From Coprinus comatus (lineage: Eukaryota; Basidiomycota; Agaricomycetes; Agaricales; Agaricaceae), in the NCBI GenBank assembly GCA_034638255.1, contig JAWPGT010000046.1:1-64000 (forward strand): a DNA stretch of 64,000 bases. Reading direction: 5' to 3'. The number at the start of each line of letters is the position of its first letter. The stretch's first letter is position 1. The translations under genes were made by a program, and so were the position numbers. Positions 45,874 to 56,882 of the stretch are shown one piece after another. The notes under the pieces were generated by a model. That model made no database searches. It had not been told where the DNA came from and saw only the letters and a list, made by a program, of their open reading frames with translations.

Positions 45874-46723
45874 ATGACACGAATTGGAATGGACTGTGAT
45901 TCCTCTTTTGAATCCTCTTTGGAGCTTACTGAGTTGGATATGGCGAGCTTGCTGCTTTCTCCTGCTGAGATGGAAGCTGAGATGGAGGAAACCGTTAAGT
46001 CAACAATACACTAAACATAGAAAAGATTGACTTACAGTATATCCAATAGATAGCAGCCAAGGTGTCTGACTCAAAAGACGTATCCACTGCCAAGCCGCTT
46101 TCCCTTAGAGCCATTCCCACATCCCCAGATGAACCACCTTTCTTTTTCTCCGATCCTCCTAAAGAGACTGTTCCTACATGCGGGTGGTGGATTGTTGTTG
46201 TGGGATGGTTTCCAGGCGTGTACAAAAACATGTAGGTCACATTGACATATAGCAGTAAACTCTATACTAACTTCAAAAAATTGTTAGTTACATTGCAGAG
46301 AGGAACGCGGTGGTTGATAAACACTTCAGGTCGATTACTTGGCACCCTGGCAGTCTTTTGAGTGCCCAAATGCACTTTTGTCAGCTCTTCAACTGTGGGA
46401 TGGTGAAGAGGTTACACAAATATGTTGGAGTCTGGGAGAAGTCCGGAAATCCTGTAGATGATTATCCTCCCAACCCAAGAGTTCCAGCGGAGCTTGCTTG
46501 GTACATGGTTCCCAATGGAATTAAACCTGGAGTATATTGAAGCTAGTGAGTGATATCCCAAAAATTCATCATGGCTGAGACTTACCATTTAATTTAGTTT
46601 TACCGCTACTGAAGTGGCCGGTCCTCTTGATGTATCTTGTATAGTGAAGTGTGCCGATATGATCCAAGCCGCTTCTGTCTTTACTGAATTATACATGACT
46701 ATGCGCATCTCTGACTCGAATTG
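45874..46723 (+). CDS. viroplasmin/RNase H1 N-terminal-like protein, copy 1
   Basis: Starts MTRIGMDCDSSFESSLELTE. Exons about 45874-45992, 46051-46233, 46288-46556 and 46599-46723. Two modules with the aromatic-V-V-x-G-x-x-P-G-V-Y pattern: GWWIVVVGWFPGVYKN followed by SAQMHFCQLFNCGMVKRL, and AWYMVPNGIKPGVY followed by FTATEVAGPLDVSCIVKCAD and AASVFTELYM. This is the shape of the small viroplasmin domain that binds RNA-DNA hybrids at the N-terminus of RNase H1, but no RNase H catalytic domain follows. A TGA occurs right after KPGVY, where copy 2 continues YGYYTAHIIAG, so the protein either stops there or the gene has decayed. Neighbour gene copy 2 has the same orientation and exon layout. Confidence 0.6.
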
Positions 46724-47083
46724 ATTTTATTGGATGTTTTTGCTTGTAACTACATAGATGTATTGTCGTAGTGAGCGTAGTTGCAATTGATGATCTTGAG
46801 GTTGACTTTGAAGTTCTGCTAGCTGTCCCTGTCAATATTTAATTAAAGGATGACCGCTTACGCACCTACTTTTTTGATGTTTGGAGACGGCTTTACAGGA
46901 AGTTGACAGCGGATGTGAATCGTGTTGAGAAGGAGCAAGGCGGAGGGGGGGGGGGTATAATCAACAAATGGGTCAGAAAACCAATGCACTGTTCTTGCTT
47001 CCCTTCCCCTCCTGCTCTGCCACTTATATCTCAACAGTAAGTTAGGTACGCATGCAATGTCCAATTTACTCACCATTGTAGAG

Positions 47084-48433
47084 ATGTCTTCTGAAAGTAC
47101 AACTTCCGAAAGTCAGGCAGTCATAAAGACCGGTTTGTGTTTGTTTTTTGGCTGGAGGGTAATCGTGTGGCCTTACTGTTCTATTACAGAAGAGATGGAG
47201 ATGGGTAATATCGTGAATGCACAACCAGGGGATAACGAAGGTGAGTCTTAACACTCTGCAGCAAAAATATTGATAAAACATACCATAATATAACAGATAG
47301 CAACAGTGAACATGTCACTACTGCTACCGAACCGGAGACTTCCCATGATATTCTTGAGACCCTCAAGAATTTGATGAACACCTATCCTTACTTCACAAAG
47401 ACTCCATCAAGCTGTGTCTGTACATGTGAGAAAGTCATGTTTGTAATTTTTAATGGACGCCGTCTTGGCCTTGTCAAAGATCGGTAAGTTGACCTTTAAG
47501 TTCATTTAAGCATCATAAGACTGATCATTATTTACTAGTGTGAGAGTCAAACAACTTACCGATGATTATCCTGGCCAATGCCACAAAGGATACCACTCTT
47601 GTGACGATGCGGAAGCTGCTTGGGAATATGCAGTCGCGAATGGCTTAATTGGGGATATTCATTGGCGTATGTTGAATCGTCACTTCCTCACTCCGCCACG
47701 TACCCCTTGTCACGTGGTCCCTTCCGATTCTACTCATGCCTCCGCTCCTGCTCAAACCGCCAACCCTACCTTTGGTACCCCTGCATCAACTTCCTCTTCT
47801 ACACAATTACCATCTCAATCTCAAACTACCGATACCAAGTCTAGGTCTGGTACAACTGAGTCCGACCAGCAACTTGTTACTACATCTCAAGAATCTATGT
47901 GGTTTGTCATCTCTGTTGGAAATAGTATTGGTGTCTATCAAGGATGGTAAGTACATGCAAAACTTTATCTCTTGTTAAATTTCTGACATTGAAGGACTCT
48001 CAGAAGCACTACGGAGCTCGTTGCTGGTAATAATCCAGAGGCTCGTTTCTTCAAGGTTCCGGAAGGACGTCATAAGGCAAACCAGATTTTCACAACTTTG
48101 TACATGCGACAGGAAACACGTGCTCTCACCCCATCCCCTCAACCTCTGTTAAGGAGGTTTCAAATTAGGCATGACCCTTCTCCTCCTGATGACAACTCTG
48201 CATGGTACGTGGTACCATTTGCCTTCAAACCCGGGGTATATTATGGATAGTAAGTCAAATGGTTTAATTTCAATTCGTATTCAAATTAAAACCATTCAAA
48301 ACACTTTAGTTATACCGCTCACATCATTGCTGGAGATACATCCAGCTTTATTGTCAAATGCGCTAGTAAACATGAGGCCTATTCGATTTTCGTACGTTTG
48401 GTAATGTGCTATCAGGTCCGAGCACTCATTTGA
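47084..48433 (+). CDS. viroplasmin/RNase H1 N-terminal-like protein, copy 2
   Basis: Six exons by GT-AG rules, from MSSESTTSESQAVIKT (47084) to RLVMCYQVRALI (TGA at 48431-48433). Three repeated modules: KVMFVIFNGRRLGLVKD with VKQLTDDYPGQCHKGYHSCD and DAEAAWEYAVANG (a full viroplasmin pattern, including the K-G-Y/F and the final helix); MWFVISVGNSIGVYQGW with ARFFKVPEGRHKANQIFTTL; and AWYVVPFAFKPGVYYG with AHIIAGDTSSFIVKCASKHE. A Ser/Thr/Pro-rich linker separates modules 1 and 2. The family role is RNA-DNA hybrid binding; a role in transposition is inference. Alternative: a host-derived cargo gene. Confidence 0.65.
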
Positions 48434-49966
48434 AAACATTCGGTCAATACGTTACCTCTTGTAGTTTGAAATATATATATGAATCGTTTGTTGTGCTATA
48501 AACTGCATCTGATGAATCTGAGAATGAACATTGGCTGTGCTGTAAACTATCTCTGGTGGTCGTGATAATGAACAATTTGATAAATTACTTCTGCTGCGAG
48601 GCATGAAGGCGCATTCCGACATTAATTATTACTATATTCAGTATAATTTACCTTTTTAGTACGCCCATCAATACCATCAAACCAGGGTCTTATGAGCCAC
48701 TCTCCAAAAACAATAATCATTTGCTCTTTCCATAGGATATTTTCATGGTCCGGATAGGCCGGATATTATGTAGATGTACTTTGTATATCTTATTCTTAAC
48801 TTAATTCCGTGATACAATGAAATTACAAATAGAAATAATGTAAATACTCCAACAAAAAGATCCTTTATCTTCTTGTTGAAGACGTTGTAGAATATTATTT
48901 CAAAATATCTACGCTCAAGTACTATGTAGTCTAATTTACCCTGTAAATTTTTGAAGCGTTATGAGCAATAATTGGATATACATAAATTGCACAAATATAT
49001 TGCAATAATGAATGTTTAATCCATAGAAATTTGAAAACGTACAAGCATCGCATAATGTTGGCATATTTTAGACACAGTAATGTACCGGTATCCATCTTAA
49101 TACATCTCCATTTGGAGAGAACATTTTTGAAATTTGCGACATACCAACTGGTATAGTCGCATATCTTGCTTGTGCTTGAAAGATGGTTTTTGTGAATGGC
49201 AAGTCCATATGTATACCTTTGTTGTAGATAAGTGCGGATATGCCTTCCGTAATACAATGTTTACATATCACAAGCATTCATATAACATCCATATAAAAAT
49301 TGGGTGTAGTATCAATGGACTTCCAAATGTCTAACATGGAATAACATACCCGCACATATGTTATTTCATGTTAGAACCACCACTTGTCATCTCATGCTTT
49401 AAACAATAGTGAATTGCATAATTTACATCCTTTCTCATGATGTAGTGAGGAATCTGGCACACCAGAGGTAACACCAGTACCTCAAATATTGTTTGGAATA
49501 TTTGAACGTTCCACCAAGTAGAATGTTTTATTGAATTACAACAACTTCTCTTTTTATCTATCAATTGTTGCATCTCTCAGATCTCTAGCTAGGTCGTCTT
49601 TTAATATGTTTTGAGATATAACGATCATAATAGATCTCTGTAATGGACCACTACTATTAACAAGATTTTTATACTAGGTAGTAGGTGGTTTTGCCTTGAA
49701 ACTCCGTTTCAAATAAGTAATGGGATAAGTAATGGGGGAGACCAATAAGGTGTACCACATTGTTTAATTATATTAGGAAGCATTTCATGGGTGGCTCCTT
49801 GCTTTATGTGCATGATTGCGATGTAGTAGGACCAGACATGGACTCGAAAGGGACTTAGAGTAATTCAGCATATTGTAGTCACGTGCAAAACACCATATGC
49901 GGTCGCACGTGACTTTGTTGACTGTCTGTCCCTTTACTCTTTCCACGCATTCCAGTCTACATCACT
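48434..49966. other. KDZ internal non-coding stretch
   Basis: 1.5 kb of AT-rich sequence with no convincing ORF on either strand; probably includes the promoter of the transposase gene (CACGTG near 49879). Confidence 0.5.
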
Positions 49967-52364
49967 ATGAGTTTAAAGCGTGGTAGGATATCTCGGAAGG
50001 TCCGCATATATCCAAACAAGCGCCACCAAGGTATGGATATCCCATCATATGGGAAGCTGGTATCAGGAAGCCAAAAACAGAAAGCACACGTCAATTTCCA
50101 TCTAGCAGGGAAAAAGGTATGTCTATCTCAACCCAGTGCACTTCTTGTATTTATAATAATGGAGTAGGACGGTTCCGATATGAATATTGATGACCCAGCA
50201 GGAGAATGGGACACTCTGGATGATGGTATGGACTTCGACATTGATTCGATGATGAATGGTGGGGAAGAGATACCCTTCAGTCATGCTGGAGGTGAACTGT
50301 TGAATATTATAACAGAGGAGCTTCAAAATGCAAGGTAAGTCAGTCATATTTAAATTTAGTTCCTTTACTCATTGTATGGGATCTGAGGCCACCTCGGAAG
50401 GATACTAGAACCCGGCGTGATCGAGTTCATAGACGGAATGAAGCATTTAATGATCAGCTTGCTGATTTAACTAATGCCTATCTTGCATGGTCGAGCAGGC
50501 TTGGCTCTAATGGGTTTGCGAGTGAACGGTCAGACATTGATGGAACATCCATTGAAGATTATTTTGATATCACTGTTGTTACCTTTTGATTTAACAGGTC
50601 ACAATATCCGTTAGCAGTAGTTGAAAAACTTCTGGATACACTTGGGAGCAAACTTGCTGTTGGATACAATATTGGGTGTAGGTTTGAGATAACCTTGGCA
50701 CGAAGTGAACTTGGGGGACGAGCAAAGGAGTTAGAATATACATCTTTGGTTGGGGCATTCCACGGGCATGCTCATAACCGCCTTTGTCAGCTCTCATACC
50801 TGTCAACTTATGTTGAAGGGATGGGGCTGAGTGATCTAGAGGGCGCAGAGAGGCTCTTCTCTCGTTCCAATGACCTTGTAGCATCAACACGGCATGCAAG
50901 TAGGTTTCATCGACAGCAACGTATCACCAACTTCTTCAAGGACCTCGATTCAACAGACACGTATGAAGCGCTAAGTAAGTTCCTTCTTTGACTCAGTAAT
51001 GATGGAATCTAATTTGGATAAGGTAAATTCTTGGTCACGAACTACAAGCGTGCCCGAGGAATCTTAGCTGATATGCCATCCTTTGAGAAAGCAAAGTTAG
51101 ATATGGGTATTACTGATGATTCTGTCTTTCTAGAATGGCTTGAAGAAGAACGAGCGTATTTGAAGTCCCGAGGAAAGGAACCCATAGATGAAACATTGGA
51201 GATGTCATATTTGAAAAGCTTACAAGATTTGACTGACATACAGTGAGTAATTTTCTATAAATTACTCTATATCTTCTCAATATGTATTTATCACAGACAA
51301 AAACTTTTTGTCTCTCAGAAAAACTTTGTCGAAACGCCATCGGACTGGGATGACAATGAAGATTACACCATCAGTAAGAAGTCCCCCAAGTCAAAACGTG
51401 AACATCAACATAATATGGAACTCCATCTGGAGATCATAAACCGTGTACACGATCTTGAATTAAAATTAAACATCACTTGTCGATGGAATGAAGGAGATGA
51501 TGATTGGAAGAGAGTATCGGAAATGATTGTGACGAGGGATTATCGGATGAAGCTTGAAAAGTTGGAGGGCCTGGTTGTCCAACGACTTTTTGAGTTGGGT
51601 GATACGCACCGACCGAATACATGTGTGTATCGCTTTCTTCTTTCTGTTGGTAACATATGAACATGTCCGGAAATATAGGCTATCAATTGCGGCAACACAT
51701 TTCCAAGGCATTAACCACTCGATCCAAGGCAATCAGGACAGCACTTGATGCGTTCAATGAAGCTGCTAGACGCCTGGATCCTACTCGTGAAAAGCTAAGA
51801 TGGGATCAAGTTGTTGAGTATACTTTTCTATCTGAATTTGCTTTACTTGCCGATTGCAGAGAGGATATTCGGTCAAGGCCATGGGCGCGTCCTGCAGCAC
51901 GCTTGCTTATGGACAGGTTTTTTAAGATGAAGCGTGCTGCTGAAGAAGTTGAAAGGGTAGAGGTAGAGGCCGCCCGTCTACTTACTTTCATTGCAGACGA
52001 ACAGGCATTTCTGAAAGCTATGGAAGATAAGCTTTCCAATTCGGAGCCTGGACTATCTCGTCAAATAGGTCTCAGAAGGATCCGTTTTGAGCTGGCCAGT
52101 GAAGTCCATGTCTCCACCCTACATTCAGTCGGCCTCTTTTCAACCGGCATTGCAGTTTCTCCAATTGCAGGCAAACTTTTGTCTGAGGTCATTCCAGGGA
52201 GTACGAAATCTCAACCATGCAAGACTGTTGATCAACTTAGCGATGAAGACCAGAAGGATCAAGAAGAACTCGAGGATGACGAGGCTGTGGAGAGTTTATG
52301 CAAAGATATTGAAACTGTGATGCTTATGTCGGAAGAACCTAACATAGATGATGCACACGTATAA
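49967..52364 (+). pseudogene. KDZ transposase with central deletion
   Basis: N-terminal part: MSLKRGRISRKVRIYPNKRH, HVNFHLAGKK, then EEIPFSHAGGELLNIITEEL and RTRRDRVHRRNEAFNDQLAD, up to DYFDITVV at about 50580. It then jumps directly to the C-terminal part: SQYPLAVVEKLLDTLGSKLA, VGYNIGCRFEITLARSELGG, LVGAFHGHAHNRLCQLSYLS, YVEGMGLSDLEGAERLFSRS, ASRFHRQQRI, continuing to NIDDAHV at 52364. These are hallmark blocks of KDZ transposases. The several hundred residues normally between them, including the CxC cysteine cluster and central catalytic region, are missing. The right piece begins with an intron tail (TTTGATTTAACAG), so the breakpoint is exon-to-intron. A TGA lies at the join. This copy should need transposase in trans. 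Confidence 0.88.
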
Positions 52365-52439
52365 TAAACAAACATATTTTCATTTTCTGCTTTTTTCTAT
52401 ATATATATTACTTGTTGATAATTGGAAGTATATTTATAA

Positions 52440-53990
52440 GTGGAAGCGCGACATGAGTTTTCGTTTGGAAGTTGACAGGCCAGGTTGTCAAGCTTCACCG
52501 AACCACCATCCTGCCACTTAACTCCGTTGACGTTGCGAATCCCATTTTTGGAGTTCAACCTTTGTTGTCAATGTCCATGGGCTGTTGTCATTATTGACAG
52601 GCAGGGCCCATTGTCACCTGTTGACATTGTGAATCCCATTCTCAGAGTTCAATGTTTGTTGTCGATGAGTCCGACTCAATGAGAAGGAGAAAACAAAAGA
52701 CTAGAAACTCATGAGCCTAAACATTCAAGCCCACCCACTTTAGCACGGTTTCTGTGTTGCAAAGTAAGTATCATCCATGGGCTGTTGTCATTAATCCAAG
52801 GTTTGGAAGTTGACAGGCTTAGGTTGTCAAGCTTCACCGAACCACCATCCTGCCACTTAACTCCGTTGACGTTGCGAATCCCATTTTCGGAGTTCAACCT
52901 TTGTTGTCAATGTCCATGGGCCGTTGTCGTTATTGACAGGCTAGGCCCATTGTCACCCATTGACGTTGTGAATCCCATTCTCAGAGTTCAATATTTGTTG
53001 TTGATGAGTCCGACTCAATGAGGAGAAAAACAAGACTAGAAACTTATGAGCCTGGACTTTCAAGTCCATCCACTTTGGTACTCAAGGGATGGATTTCTGT
53101 GTTTCAAAGTGTCATGCTGTTGTCATTGCAAATCCCATATTCGGAAGTCGGCCTGGGTTGTCAGCTTCATTAAACGGACTTGCCAATTGAAGTTACCCGT
53201 TGACATTGAGAATCCTACTATCTACGTTCAGATATTGACTTCAATGAACTGTCTCATAAGTTAAGCTTTATGAGTCAATGATGTCGACATCACGAGGGAT
53301 TCAAATCATGACTTGGTCACTTCCACACAGAACTAACTACAAGTCCGAAAGGTGACTGTTGGCTAGTGTCATCATTGAGAATACCAAGAATCCGATGCTA
53401 TCAATTGTAACCAGGTGGGTTTCACTGGTTGACATGGCGGATCCTGTTTCTTTGGTAATGACAAAAAACAGGTTAAGTACTGAAGGTGAATTCAACTCTC
53501 AAGGACATAACACTGAGACATGGAGGGACAGCCTATGATACTAGATACTAATGGTATATCGTATTATATCAATGCCATCTTTGACTGTGACAATTAGTAT
53601 GCAGTAAGACAAGAGACAGTGAGAATCGTGCCAACCCCGAGGGTGATTTTATATAGATGTCCGTTGTCATGTCAAGTAAGACAGGAGAATCATGCCACAT
53701 TGAGAACGCCGAGGGTGATTCTCATATAAATACCTGTTGTCGTGTCATGCAAATCCTGATGCCAAAATACGTGGAAGAAGTTGGGAACATGTAAGTACCA
53801 GTTATTCTTGACAGGTTCTGTCAAGGTCGTTAGGGAGGTAACGTTGTAAGAATACAAACATCACACATGAAAAACGAACAAACAACATGGGAGGTAATAT
53901 GATAAAATAAAAAACAGCAGTGTCACGTGCAATGGTGCGTAGAGGAGGTCACTGACTTGCAATGGTGCGTAGAGGAGGTCACTGACTTGC
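52440..53990. repeat. KDZ subterminal repeat array
   Basis: A ~337 bp unit is present twice (starting about 52466 and 52803: GGAAGTTGACAGGC, then AGGTTGTCAAGCTTCACCGA, AATCCCATT, TGTTGTC blocks), plus a third weaker copy at 53100-53250. The short motif GAATCCCAT recurs. At about 53931-53990 a 30 bp unit with GTGCGTAGAGGAGGTCACTG is doubled. Subterminal repeats of this kind often bind transposase (inference). Confidence 0.75.
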
Positions 53991-55112
53991 AATGATCAAG
54001 GGTATATATCGAATGTATTGTCTAAACTCTACATGGTAATGACACTGAGAATCACAGTTGAGGTGACAGTGGGATTCTCAATGTGTTGCCTGTTGACACC
54101 ACTCCGCCCGAGGACTTTAATCCAAGTCATGGAAAATGTGTAATACCCTTGACAGATTCTGTCAAGGTCGCTAGGGAGGGCTCAGGGAACATTGTGAAAT
54201 TATAAACATCATATGTGAAGAACATGGGAGATAGTAAACATTAAAAACAATGGTGTCATGTGCAACAGCATGTAGAGGAAGTCGCGACTCACCATTGACC
54301 GATGAACTTTCGAAAACAGTATTCAGTTCAACGGGTCTAGATAGTCAGGACTCAGAAAATATAAGGAGAGAGGGATGGTTGGGGGGGACAGGTGGGATGG
54401 AGTGCTGGTGGACCGTGGTGCAACAAGACCGTGATATCGGGACATGTCAAACATCTGGTGACATTAAATAAATATTAACAAGGGCCGTACAATCGAAGCC
54501 TGAAGGACAAGGACAAAAAACATACCTTGACATATAGTATAGTAATGACAGATGGATTGACAAGTTGACATTAGTGCGTTAATGATGATGATCAATCATG
54601 GTTGATATTGATGATTGATCATCAATTTGGAGAAAAAAAATATTAAATAACTCGGATGGAAAGACCGACTCCACCGGTGTACCAGTCTATCATAAAAATA
54701 TACCTTGACATATAGTATGGTGATGATAGACAGCTTGACATTAGTATGTTAATGATGACGATCAATAATTGATGTCAATGATTGATCATCAATTTTGGAA
54801 AAGAAGAAATAACATATTAAACAGCTTGGACAGAAAGACCAACTTCGCCGGTGCACCAGTCTATCATTAGTATAGATAGTAGATAATATATCATTAATTA
54901 TTTGTAGTCTACCATTGTAGGTGATATATTGTGTAGTACTGTGTGATATTCTACTGCTGGCTGAAGAATGGTCAACGAAAAATGTTAGAGTTCCTACGAT
55001 TATTGCATAATTATTCGTTGCCCATGTATTTACTAAATTCGTGTCCATTTGGAGGTGGCGGTGGGCCACACGGCCCTGTCTAAATGGACAGGTGGTGTGG
55101 GAACCACAGGTG
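53990..55112 (-). repeat. KDZ right terminal inverted repeat
   Basis: Inverse of 42508-43560. Outer 150 bp nearly identical; the inner part shares GACAGAATCTGTCAAGG (near 53817 and 54150) and GAGAATC blocks with the left end. Confidence 0.85.
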
Positions 55113-55120
55113 GTCTATCA

Positions 55121-55157
55121 TCTACTGACATTGGGACTGCCTGGAGCAATCCTGACA
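55121..55157 (-). repeat. copia-2 5' LTR, second part
   Basis: Remaining 37 bp of the LTR (TCTACTGACATTGGG ... ATCCTGACA) after the KDZ insertion. The next bases, ATACC, are the copia-2 target side. Confidence 0.92.
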
Positions 55158-56010
55158 ATACCTGGTCAATCAAGCTACGTTGTATAGAATTACTACCACA
55201 TTGTTCATGGGTAGTGTTTACTGGTAGGCTTTGAGTAAACTGCAATGATGAATATACATTAAAAATTGAGAAGCAAACAGAGAGAAAATGTAACTTACAG
55301 CATTATTAGTGCTAGTTGATTGGACTTGACAGTGGTATAGCTCATCGGATTCAAGATCTTCAAACTCTTGCTCATGGCGTTATTGGTCTTGGTTTTTTTG
55401 TTGTGCATATTCTGCTTCCGACATCATAGTAATTATGATAGTTATGTTTAAACAGTTAGAAAAAGATTTTCCACATATTGAATTAGTTACTTATCAAGGA
55501 ATATGAAATCAAGATTTCTACTGAGTGGGGGTTACATGGCTAGTACACCCGCCACAGCCCTCCACTAACTCCAATATTCCAAGCTTTAGTGGACAAATGA
55601 CATCACTAAAATCAACTCATGTTAGTGCCACTGACAACAGATAGCATGCATTTAGTTAGTACTTACACATTATTAGTTTTAAAATTTGCTTGCAGTACCA
55701 TGTTCCATGATAAATGTTTGACTCGGAGCGTCAGAACTTCTACATGGATTCACATATACCATTGCAGGAACAGCTGGATAGGAATTGCGTTGAAAAGGTG
55801 GAAAAGTGGTGTATATGCCTGTCACAGAGAAACTGAACCAGAGGTAAGGATATCCGAAGCTCATCCCTACCAAAACTGAAAACACCCACCTTCCCTATAA
55901 GCTATTAGGATCATTGACCACCTGTTTGGTCTTTGGGCTAGATTTCGTAGTTGTTGTTGGTCTTCTGCATTGTTAGTTAGATACATGAGAGGTGTGGTAT
56001 AGAATATTGA
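55158..56010 (-). pseudogene. host gene fragment interrupted by copia-2
   Basis: Coding-like minus-strand pieces next to the copia-2 LTR: LTNNAEDQQQLRNLAQRP (about 55990-55900); MSEAEYAQQKNQDQ, a TAA, then RHEQEFEDLESDELYHCQVQ (55432-55310); and after a 58 bp GT-AG intron FTQSLPVNTTHEQCGS up to SLIDQ at 55158, where the LTR starts. The downstream half should lie beyond the far end of copia-2 but is not found in the window. No family recognised; it could itself be part of an older element. Confidence 0.4.
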
Positions 56011-56535
56011 CTGACACGTCACACTGTTTTCATTGTTCAATGTTCATGATCACGAAACTTGCAAGAGTCCAAGTCTAAGCGACCGTGACTTGACTTTATG
56101 TGTATCAGTGTGTAGCAGTAGCTAGTGAGGCTAATCATTGCATAAGCCATTACGCTGCATCGATTTGGTTGGAATTGGGTAAAGCAAGAGTGGTGTGAAT
56201 CCGTGGGAAAAAGTTGCCCCCCAGTGTTACAGCTTGCACAAATACTATACTTACACTTGTTCTAGACCTTCAATCAACCAAATGACGCCATTTTTCTACC
56301 ATACATGGTGCGAGCTATGAAAAGCTCAGCAACGATCACAAAAAATGGGCAAAATGACCAAGATTTGGAGTGTGAAAGCAACCCCCAACCAATGGGCTTT
56401 CGCTTGATCAAACGTACTAACCATATCTTTACCTTTGTCTCCGTGAGAAAAACCCCTTGTCTTTTGTATAATAGATGGGTGTCAAATGATAACTGTGAAC
56501 AATGGAACCCAAACTGAAGTAATGAATATCATTGC
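56011..56535. other. intergenic, no gene seen
   Basis: No conserved frame on either strand; only short, unstructured frames. Confidence 0.45.
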
Positions 56536-56813
56536 CACTGGGTGTTGTTTACCCTTTTTCGTGGGATAAAAGGGTAAAGATATGTCAAAGATATTAATAA
56601 TATCTATAACCATGTCCCATGCCTTATATAATAAAAGATTTTAAAAATATTATTTAAAAAAACCCGAAAAAACATAGGTTATGTTTATTTTCTCCAATAT
56701 CTTTAAAATATATTTCACCATATAAGGCATGGGACATGGTTATAGATATTATTAATATCTTTGACATATCTTTACCCTTTTATCCCACGAAAAAGGGTAA
56801 ACGACACCCAGTG
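56536..56813. mobile_element. 278 bp foldback MITE
   Basis: Nearly perfect ~100 bp terminal inverted repeats (CACTGGGTGT ... ACCCTTTTTCGTGGGAT ... and its inverse ending ACACCCAGTG) around a short AT-rich core. Flanked by TGC on both sides (56533-56535, 56814-56816), a possible 3-bp duplication as in PIF/Harbinger-type MITEs. Located 70 bp from the shp1 stop codon, probably in its 3' UTR. Confidence 0.85.
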
Positions 56814-56882
56814 TGCTCGGAGAGAAAAGGTAATTATCACAGGTATGGTGAGTTTTAGCACATCATGTATGTCTGTCTGTTA

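Larger units (their letters stand above)
42508..55112 (+). mobile_element. KDZ-type (Kyakuja-Dileera-Zisupton) DNA transposon, 12.6 kb
   Basis: 12,605 bp flanked by the perfect 8-bp duplication GTCTATCA (42500-42507, 55113-55120). Terminal inverted repeats start CACCTGTGGTTCCCACACC; the first ~150 bp are nearly identical and the match continues with gaps for about 1 kb (left to ~43560, right from ~53990). Contents: an accessory protein gene (-), two viroplasmin-module genes (+), and a KDZ transposase gene (+) with a central deletion. Strand is given as that of the transposase. The 8-bp TSD and the transposase agree with KDZ elements, which are expanded in agaricomycetes. Confidence 0.9.

Noticed and set aside
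49133..49580. Small ORFs in the KDZ interior
   Set aside because: AT-rich, no splice consistency, no recognisable motif.
52440..53990. CRISPR-like or tandem satellite array
   Set aside because: Units are long, few and imperfect, inside a eukaryotic DNA transposon; no repeat-spacer structure.
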